NCBI GenBank assembly: GCA_013203755.1
Contig: JABMPI010000209.1
Location: 1 to 5,441 of the forward strand
Source of the DNA: Bacteroidota bacterium
GTDB taxonomy: Bacteria; Bacteroidota; Bacteroidia; Bacteroidales; Prolixibacteraceae
Length of the DNA stretch: 5,441 bases
Reading direction: 5' to 3'
In this document: positions 1-5,441 of the stretch, one piece after another
Numbering within the stretch: the stretch's first letter is position 1
Layout: each line of letters starts with the position of its first letter
Position numbers and translations under genes: made by a program
Notes under the pieces: model-generated
What the model saw: only the letters and a program-made list of their open reading frames with translations
The model's database searches: none
What the model was told of the DNA's origin: nothing

Positions 1-953
1 AACAAATCTCAGCAAGAACTCCTTTGCCGGATTATGCAGTGGAAAAAGACTGGTGGGTGGTTCAAACACTGCGGATCATTTTCGGTATGGATTTCGCAAA
101 ACATCTGATATTCAAAGGAGGTACTTCATTAAGCAAAGGATGGAAATTAATCGATCGCTTTTCTGAAGATGTTGATTTGGCGCTGGATAAAGCAGTTTTA
201 GGCATCGAAAATGTTCAGACAAAAAAGCACGTCAAGAAACTCAGAAGTAAATCCAAAGAATTCATCACCAAAGAATTCTTTCCCTTACTGAAAAAGGGAT
301 TTATTGAGGCAGGAATTGGTGACGTTGAAATAATAATAACGGAAGGAACAGAAAATGATCCTTTGTCGATCGAAATTTATTATCCTAACGTAACGCAATA
401 CACAGAATATTTAAAACCCAGAGTTTTAATTGAAATAGGGAGCAGGTCGTTGAAAGAACCTTTTTCTGAACGAACAATTACTTCTTTTGTAACCGAACAA
501 TTTCCTGAACAGGATTTTGCTGATGAACCCATTAAAATTGCAACTGCTTCACCGGAAAGAACTTTCCTTGAAAAAATATTTCTATTGCATGAAGAGTTTC
601 AAAAGGATGAGATAAGAACCGATCGACTTTCCCGCCATTTTTATGACATTGAAAAGATGATGGATACTCCTTTTGCAAAAGCCGCGTTATCCGATCATGA
701 ACTTTACCAAACGATTGTTCAGCATAGGAAGTTGCTGTTTTCTGTCGGTACGGTGGACTATAATTTTCATCAGCCTCAGACAATAAATCTCATTCCTCCT
801 GATAAACTTTTAAAAGATTGGGAAAAAGATTATAACGAATTGAGTGAAAATATGATTTATGGAGATAAACTTTCATGGGGAAAATTATTAGGCAGGATTA
901 AAGAATTAATGGAGAGGATTAATAAACTGGATTTCAAAATTGAACTTGAATAA
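1..953 (+). CDS. Nucleotidyltransferase of the AbiEii/AbiGii toxin family (5' partial)
   Basis: The frame is open from the left edge (first full codon at 3), so the N-terminus is missing. The residues before the in-frame TTG at 24 already read as family sequence (QISARTPLPDYAVEKDWW), so that TTG is internal. Counting residues from the TTG as 1, the NTase core KGGTSLSK is at 31-38 and SEDVDL at 47-52, giving the paired metal-binding acids D49 and D51. RVLIEIG at 133-139 supplies a probable third acid, E137. PERTFLEK at 177-184 and RHFYDIEKM at 204-212 match the conserved C-terminal family motifs. All of these are intact, so the enzyme looks active. Known members are toxins of AbiE-type (type IV) toxin-antitoxin pairs; the MenT relatives add nucleotides to tRNA 3' ends. 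The substrate here is unknown. The stop lies 2 bases before hsdR, which points to one operon and perhaps coupled translation. A partner antitoxin (AbiEi-like) would lie to the left, out of view. The family call is firm; the toxin role is inferred. Confidence 0.9.
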   Translation, partial: QISARTPLPDYAVEKDWWVVQTLRIIFGMDFAKHLIFKGGTSLSKGWKLIDRFSEDVDLALDKAVLGIENVQTKKHVKKLRSKSKEFITKEFFPLLKKGFIEAGIGDVEIIITEGTENDPLSIEIYYPNVTQYTEYLKPRVLIEIGSRSLKEPFSERTITSFVTEQFPEQDFADEPIKIATASPERTFLEKIFLLHEEFQKDEIRTDRLSRHFYDIEKMMDTPFAKAALSDHELYQTIVQHRKLLFSVGTVDYNFHQPQTINLIPPDKLLKDWEKDYNELSENMIYGDKLSWGKLLGRIKELMERINKLDFKIELE

Positions 954-964
954 TAATGCCAATG
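951..964 (+). other. hsdR: NTase stop / hsdR start junction
   Basis: The NTase stop TAA (951-953) is followed by two bases and the hsdR ATG at 956, with a second in-frame ATG at 962. No Shine-Dalgarno-like sequence precedes either ATG. The 2-base spacing favours one transcript and reinitiation of ribosomes finishing the NTase frame. It argues against a separate hsdR promoter at the junction, and no TAnnTTTG element was noticed in the last part of the NTase gene. Confidence 0.6.
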
Positions 965-3900
965 AAGTTCACCGAAGCACAACTGGAACAGGCTTTTATT
1001 GAGCTGCTGGGGAAAGAAGAAATTCCTCACTTATTGGGGCAGACTATTCAGCGCTCACCGGAAGAAGTGTTGATTAAAGACGACCTGAAAGCTTTTCTTT
1101 TGCAGCAGTATCGTGAAGAAGAAATAACGGTTTCGGAGGTGGAAAACATTATCCGCGATTTGGAGAAATTCCCTGCTTCCGACTTATACGAAAGCAATAA
1201 AGCCATCATGAAACTGGTTTGCGATGGTTTCCTCTTAAAACGAGAAGACCCCAACAAAAAAGACCTCTATATTCAGCTTATCAATTACAACGTTTTCAAT
1301 AAAAATAGTGAGTCAGTAAACGAATCAGAATCAGATTATAAATCCATTGCCGCAGATGTTGATACTATTTATCAGTTAAAATCGGATAAGAACATCTACA
1401 AAGTGGTTAACCAGCTCGAAATTTCGGGTTACGAAAAACGCATCCCCGATGCAATTATTTACATCAACGGTTTGCCGCTGGTGGTCTTTGAGTTTAAAAG
1501 TGCCATTCGCGAAGAAGCAACCATTCACGATGCTTTTATTCAATTAACTGTTCGGTACAAGCGCGATATTCCCGAACTGTTTAAATACAATGCTTTTTGT
1601 GTTATCAGTGATGGTGTAAACAACAAAGCAGGTTCTTTTTTCGCACCCTACGAGTTTTTCTATGCCTGGCGTAAAATTACAGGCAACGAAACTGAGGTGG
1701 ATGGAATCCCGTCAATGTATTCCATCATCCAGGGCATGTTTAACCGGAACCGTTTACGCGATATCATTCATAATTTTATTTACCTGCCCGACAGTTCGAA
1801 AAAAGACGAAAAGATAGTTTGCCGCTATCCGCAATATTACGCTGCCCGGAAATTATTTGAAAGTATAAAAAAACAGCAACGCCCGAATGGTGATGGAAAA
1901 GGAGGAACCTATTTCGGTGCTACCGGTTGTGGCAAAAGTTTTACCATGCTTTTTTTAACGCGTCTGTTAATGAAAAGCGTCCATTTTTCAAGTCCAACCA
2001 TTATTCTTATCACCGATCGCAACGATTTGGATACTCAACTTTCCGCGCAATTCACCAACGGCAAAGGTTACATTGGTGATGAAACGGTTATCAGTGTCGA
2101 AAGCCGTGCTCATTTGCGCGAATTGATACAGGATCGGAACAGTGGTGGGGTTTTTCTTACGACCATTCATAAATTTACCGAAGATACCGAGTTGCTCACC
2201 GAACGAACCAATGTAATTTGTATTTCGGATGAAGCGCATCGCAGCCAAACCAACCTCGACCAGAAAATAAAAATTACCGCGCTGGGAGTTACAAAAACTT
2301 ACGGTTTTGCCAAATACCTGCATGATTCACTGCCCAATGCCACGTATGTTGGTTTTACCGGCACACCCATCGATGCAATGGAGAGTGTATTTGGCGAGAT
2401 TGTAGATTCTTACACCATGACCGAGTCGGTAAAAGATAAAATTACCGTTCCCATTGTTTACGAAGGCCGTGCTGCAAAAGTATTGCTCGAAAACAGCAAG
2501 CTTCAGGATATTGAAAAATATTACAACGAATGTGCAGAAGAAGGCACTAACGAATACCAGATTGAGGAGAGTAAAAAGGCCACCACTAATATGAATGTGA
2601 TTATTGGTGACCCCGACCGAATAAAAGCCGTTGCGGAAGATTTTGTAAAGCATTATGAAAACCGCATTGCCGAAGGTGCAACGATTAAAGGAAAAGCGAT
2701 GTTTGTTTGTAGCAGTCGACCCATTGCATGGGATTTATACAAACAAATTATTGCATTGCGTCCCGAATGGATAGAAGTAAAATCCTGCGATGCAGATGCC
2801 GAATTAACGGAAAAGGAGAAACGGGAAATCAAACCGATTGAACGCATTAAAATGGTGATGACCCGCGGCCAGGATGATGAAAAAGAGTTGTACGATTTAC
2901 TGGGTACCAAAGAATACCGCAAGGAGTTGGACCGGCAATTCAAAAACGAAAAATCGAATTTCAAAATTGCCATTTTGGTTGATATGTGGCTCACTGGTTT
3001 CGATGTTCCTGCCCTGGATACCATGTACATCGACAAACCGGTTCAGCGGCATAACCTGATACAAACCATTTCGCGCGTTAATCGCAAAATTGAGGGCAAA
3101 GAAAAAGGACTGGTTGTCGATTATATTGGCATCAAAAAACAGATGAACCTGGCGCTGGCACACTACAACAAAGCCGACAGTAATAATTTTGAAGACATTG
3201 AACAGTCAGTGGTTGTTGTAAAAGACCATCTGGATTTGCTCAATAGAATCTTTCATAAATTCAATACAGAACCTTATTTTAAAGGCACTCCGCTTCAGCA
3301 GTTGGAAACCCTGAATATGGCAGCCGAATTTGTGCAGATTACCCAGGAACTGGAAAAGCGGTTTATGTACCTGGCAAAACGCTTAAAGGCGGCCTACGAT
3401 ATTTGTTCCGGCAACGAGGCTTTCGGTCAGGAGCAACGCGACCTCATTCATTTCTATCTGGCCGTTCGTTCCATCGTGTTTAAGCTAACCAAAGGCGATG
3501 CACCCGATATTGCCCAAATGAACTCCAAGGTTCGGGAAATGATAAAACAGGCATTGTTAAGTGATGGAGTAGAAGAAATTTTTAAATTGGGTTCCGACAA
3601 GCAAACCGAGGTAGATATTTTTGATGATAATTATTTGGCAAAAATTGAAAAGATAAAATTGCCTAATACCAAAATTAAACTCCTGCAGCAACTGCTTGCC
3701 AAAGCAATCGAAGATTTTAAGAAGGTTAATAAAATGAAGGGAATTGACTTCTCGAAAAAAATGAAGTCGCTGGTGGAGAAATATAATGAGCGCAAGGAAG
3801 CTGATGTATTACGAAGTGAAGTATTAGAAGATTTTACCGACGAAATTATCGATTTGTACCACGCTTTAAAGAAAGAGAAGGAATCCTTCAATGAACTCGG

Positions 3901-4195
3901 AATTGATTTTGAGGAAAAAGCCTTTTACGATATTCTGAAAGCACTGGCACACAAATACGATTTTGAATACCCGGAAGATAAACTCATTCTTCTGGCAAAA
4001 GAAGTTAAAACCGTAGTTGACGACAAAGCCAAATATACCGATTGGAGCAAACGGTCAGATATTAAAGCCGAACTAAAAGTTGATTTAATTATGCTTTTGG
4101 CCGAAAACGATTACCCACCGGTTGACCGCGATGAAGTGTACAAGGAGATTTTTGAGCAGGCTGAGAATTTTAAGAAGTACCAGAAACAGGGATAA
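956..4195 (+). CDS. hsdR: Type I restriction endonuclease R subunit (HsdR)
   Basis: This is the ATP-driven translocase and nuclease subunit that joins HsdM and HsdS to cut unmodified foreign DNA. At 1079 aa it has the normal length for an HsdR. The N-terminal nuclease core is PD-ExK: D165, E179 and K181 (IPDAIIY, then VFEFKS). The SF2 motor follows: Walker A GATGCGKS 321-328, motif Ia around ITDRNDLDTQL 352-362, motif II DEAHRSQ 425-431, motif III GFTGTP 466-471, motif IV near FVCSSRP 583-589, motif V with LTGFDVP 679-685, and motif VI QTISRVNR 703-710. The C-terminal part is helical and lysine-rich; KYTDW (1026-1030) and NDYPP (1051-1055) fit the DUF3387-like end that docks on the methyltransferase. 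The reading frame has no break and every catalytic motif is present, so the protein should be functional. The start is ATG 956; a second in-frame ATG at 962 would remove two residues. No Shine-Dalgarno sequence is visible, as is usual in Bacteroidota. hsdM and hsdS are not in the window. Confidence 0.97.
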   Translation: MPMKFTEAQLEQAFIELLGKEEIPHLLGQTIQRSPEEVLIKDDLKAFLLQQYREEEITVSEVENIIRDLEKFPASDLYESNKAIMKLVCDGFLLKREDPNKKDLYIQLINYNVFNKNSESVNESESDYKSIAADVDTIYQLKSDKNIYKVVNQLEISGYEKRIPDAIIYINGLPLVVFEFKSAIREEATIHDAFIQLTVRYKRDIPELFKYNAFCVISDGVNNKAGSFFAPYEFFYAWRKITGNETEVDGIPSMYSIIQGMFNRNRLRDIIHNFIYLPDSSKKDEKIVCRYPQYYAARKLFESIKKQQRPNGDGKGGTYFGATGCGKSFTMLFLTRLLMKSVHFSSPTIILITDRNDLDTQLSAQFTNGKGYIGDETVISVESRAHLRELIQDRNSGGVFLTTIHKFTEDTELLTERTNVICISDEAHRSQTNLDQKIKITALGVTKTYGFAKYLHDSLPNATYVGFTGTPIDAMESVFGEIVDSYTMTESVKDKITVPIVYEGRAAKVLLENSKLQDIEKYYNECAEEGTNEYQIEESKKATTNMNVIIGDPDRIKAVAEDFVKHYENRIAEGATIKGKAMFVCSSRPIAWDLYKQIIALRPEWIEVKSCDADAELTEKEKREIKPIERIKMVMTRGQDDEKELYDLLGTKEYRKELDRQFKNEKSNFKIAILVDMWLTGFDVPALDTMYIDKPVQRHNLIQTISRVNRKIEGKEKGLVVDYIGIKKQMNLALAHYNKADSNNFEDIEQSVVVVKDHLDLLNRIFHKFNTEPYFKGTPLQQLETLNMAAEFVQITQELEKRFMYLAKRLKAAYDICSGNEAFGQEQRDLIHFYLAVRSIVFKLTKGDAPDIAQMNSKVREMIKQALLSDGVEEIFKLGSDKQTEVDIFDDNYLAKIEKIKLPNTKIKLLQQLLAKAIEDFKKVNKMKGIDFSKKMKSLVEKYNERKEADVLRSEVLEDFTDEIIDLYHALKKEKESFNELGIDFEEKAFYDILKALAHKYDFEYPEDKLILLAKEVKTVVDDKAKYTDWSKRSDIKAELKVDLIMLLAENDYPPVDRDEVYKEIFEQAENFKKYQKQG

Positions 4196-4224
4196 AACAA
4201 GAATAATCTTCAAGAAAACTTATT

Positions 4225-4461
4225 ATGGAAATTTATAAAATTCTAAGTTCAATAGGTTTATTGCTGGACATCGTTGGTGTAATAATGTTATTTCGTTTTG
4301 GCTTACCTTCAAAAGTTGGGGATGCACCTGGTTTAGTTATTGGAGATATTTTGCCCGAAACCGTGAAGAAAAATGTGTATATAAAAAGAATGGCGTATGT
4401 CAGTTTGGGGTTTTTAATTATAGGTTTCAGCTTGCAATTAGCCGGGATGTTTCTTCAATGA
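4225..4461 (+). CDS. Small membrane protein with two transmembrane segments, unknown function
   Basis: A 78-residue protein starting at ATG 4225, 29 bases after the hsdR stop, with no Shine-Dalgarno sequence. Two hydrophobic stretches are clear: roughly residues 7-26 (LSSIGLLLDIVGVIMLF region, with one acidic residue, D15) and 57-77 (AYVSLGFLIIGFSLQLAGMF). Between them is a polar loop at about 27-56 that holds GLPSK, two Gly/Pro turns and a basic cluster (KK 48-49, KR 54-55) just before the second segment. From memory, the pattern LLDIVGVIMLFRFGLP and a C-terminal LGF-IGF-LQL is typical of small unnamed inner-membrane proteins found in many bacteria; no function is known to me. By the positive-inside rule the loop would be cytoplasmic and both ends periplasmic. 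Its position may place it at the tail of the hsdR transcript, but it need not be part of restriction. It is likely a real gene, given start, stop, hydrophobic pattern and tight spacing. Confidence 0.8.
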   Translation: MEIYKILSSIGLLLDIVGVIMLFRFGLPSKVGDAPGLVIGDILPETVKKNVYIKRMAYVSLGFLIIGFSLQLAGMFLQ

Positions 4462-4469
4462 TAAATTTG
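4462..4469 (+). promoter_or_regulatory. Possible Bacteroidota -7 promoter element (TAnnTTTG)
   Basis: TAAATTTG matches the Bacteroidota sigma-ABfr -7 consensus TAnnTTTG exactly. It sits directly after the stop of the small membrane protein gene and 26 bases before ATG 4496, which would leave a short leader of about 20 bases. No convincing -33 TTG is present at the expected distance of roughly 19-21 bases upstream; the nearest TTG (4432-4434) is 27 bases away. In AT-rich DNA such an octamer can arise by chance. If real, it would give the partial gene at 4496 its own transcript, separate from hsdR. Confidence 0.25.
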
Positions 4470-4495
4470 AATGTTTACCGAAAATATGAATAGCA

Positions 4496-5441
4496 ATGAA
4501 TGAAATAAATTATTCAATTTTTGAGAATCCACAAATAATAATATATGCTGGTAAAGCAAAGCTCTTTAAAGATGATTTTGAGATAGACGTTACTTTTCGT
4601 TATTACCTGATAAATGAAAAAGGAGTATTGTTTTGCACATCGTTTGAAACATTGCCAATATCACATAAATTTTCATTGTACAAATCAAAATGGAATATAA
4701 TCGGCCGTACTAAAGAGGGTAACCCCTTTCGCTCTTTAGATCTTTTTATAACAAAATTTGATGGTGAAAAAGAATTTGAATTTGAACTGCAAAAAGATAT
4801 TATAATTGGTGAAATACTCACAGATAAAACAAATAATGCTGCCACTTATAAGGTCTTAAATTTGTTTGCTGAAGATTTCAAATTTAACTACAAAGGTTTT
4901 TCTGTAGACATTAAGAATATTTCAACCAAAGAACATGAATTAATAGAAAAGTACTGGCAAATACCACAATTTACATCAATCATTAGATTAACCAAGAAGG
5001 GAGAACGTCAGGAAGAATACGACAAGCTTATTAATTCCTTAATCATGCTTTTAACTTTAGCTACAGGTAAAAGCTTATCCTTTCCGGTTCAGGAATTTGA
5101 AAAAGATGGCCGTTCCATAGTACTAGTAAATAATGCAAGATCAACAAGCCGAAAAATTCAAAGCATCATTCCCAAAAAGTACCATGCCAAATATCTCACA
5201 GAAACCTTACCTTATTTTGATGAAGAGTTTGACATAAAATACAAAGAAATTAGGACATTGTTAGAATACGTTAACGATACCGACAAGGGCTATCTTGATG
5301 ACAGAATTTTATCGATGATACAAGCGTGGGAAATAATAGCAAACAATTGGGGTGAGAAATACGAGATTCCAGAGGAAATAAATGAACTCAAAGGAAATCT
5401 GAAGCCAGTAATTAAGGAATGGCATAATAAATATCCACACT
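4496..5441 (+). CDS. Uncharacterised protein, candidate ApeA/HEPN-like architecture (3' partial)
   Basis: An open frame of 315 codons from ATG 4496 that runs off the right edge without a stop. The first upstream in-frame codon of note is a TGA at 4487-4489, so ATG 4496 is the earliest ATG possible. I do not recognise the family with certainty. Residues 1-140 look beta-rich, with alternating hydrophobic strands (IIIYAGKAKLF 14-24, FEFELQKDIIIGEIL 94-108). Residues 143-190 turn helical (EHELIEKYW, then LINSLIMLLTLATGKSL). Residues 243-282 form helices ending in YLDDRILSMIQAWEII (266-281). This order resembles ApeA-type and similar proteins, which have a strand-rich N-terminal domain and a C-terminal HEPN RNase domain whose first helix carries an LxxxL-QAxE-like stretch. 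The decisive RxxxxH HEPN motif would lie beyond the edge, so the nuclease assignment is only a hypothesis. The gene is markedly AT-richer than hsdR. It is surely coding; its function is open. Confidence 0.85.
   Translation, partial: MNEINYSIFENPQIIIYAGKAKLFKDDFEIDVTFRYYLINEKGVLFCTSFETLPISHKFSLYKSKWNIIGRTKEGNPFRSLDLFITKFDGEKEFEFELQKDIIIGEILTDKTNNAATYKVLNLFAEDFKFNYKGFSVDIKNISTKEHELIEKYWQIPQFTSIIRLTKKGERQEEYDKLINSLIMLLTLATGKSLSFPVQEFEKDGRSIVLVNNARSTSRKIQSIIPKKYHAKYLTETLPYFDEEFDIKYKEIRTLLEYVNDTDKGYLDDRILSMIQAWEIIANNWGEKYEIPEEINELKGNLKPVIKEWHNKYPH

Noticed and set aside
24..26. TTG at 24 as the true start of the NTase gene
   Set aside because: The frame is open to the left edge, and the residues before the TTG fit the conserved lead-in to the VEKDWW motif. 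The gene is cut by the window edge.
2874..3059. Plus-strand 61-codon frame inside hsdR
   Set aside because: It is out of frame with hsdR across motif V, and its translation is explained by the hsdR codons.
1988..3163. Several minus-strand open frames of 88-127 codons opposite hsdR
   Set aside because: They are antisense to conserved HsdR motor motifs, whose codon constraint explains the lack of stops. Their translations show no family features.
4199..4210. AAGA-ATAA-TCTT mini hairpin after hsdR as a terminator
   Set aside because: The stem is only 4 bp and AT-rich, and no T-run follows. It is too weak to call.
4458..4493. ATG overlapping the stop of the small membrane gene (ATGA), opening an 11-codon frame
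   Set aside because: The peptide is very short and featureless and ends before the next gene starts. It is likely chance in AT-rich DNA.
4603..4845. Minus-strand open frame of 80 codons
   Set aside because: It lies wholly opposite the long + strand frame from 4496. It has a low-complexity Ser/Phe/Ile composition and no recognisable motif.
1..5441. CRISPR arrays, tRNA or rRNA genes, insertion sequences, attachment repeats
   Set aside because: I saw no spaced direct repeats, cloverleaf sequences, terminal inverted repeats or transposase motifs. The window is almost fully coding.

Overview
The window looks like a piece of a Bacteroidota chromosome, probably a Bacteroidales-type anaerobe. This rests on the low to moderate GC, start codons without a Shine-Dalgarno sequence, one TAnnTTTG-type promoter element, and the style of the HsdR protein. 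It is an inference; no taxonomic marker gene is present. All four genes are on the + strand. Both outer genes are cut by the window edges, and no stretch longer than about 35 bases lies between genes.

Layout. Positions 1-953 hold the 3' part of a nucleotidyltransferase of the AbiEii/AbiGii toxin family; its N-terminus lies to the left of the window. Two bases later, 956-4195 encodes a complete type I restriction endonuclease R subunit (HsdR, 1079 aa) with an intact PD-ExK nuclease core, a full set of SF2 motor motifs and a DUF3387-like C-terminal domain. After 29 bases, 4225-4461 encodes a 78-residue protein with two membrane segments. After another 34 bases, 4496 to the right edge is an AT-rich open frame of at least 315 codons with no stop in the window. 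Its function is not recognised, but its layout (a beta-rich front, then helices ending in an LxxRxLxMIQAWE stretch) recalls ApeA/HEPN-type antiphage proteins.

How they work together. The NTase and hsdR genes are almost contiguous and very likely co-transcribed. HsdR needs HsdM and HsdS, which must lie outside the window, most likely to the left, together with any antitoxin for the NTase. The left and centre of the window therefore form a restriction-modification operon carrying a toxin-family NTase. The right part may be ordinary flanking genes or a continuation of a defence island. The most useful leads are the NTase embedded in the RM operon and the truncated candidate HEPN-like gene at the right edge.
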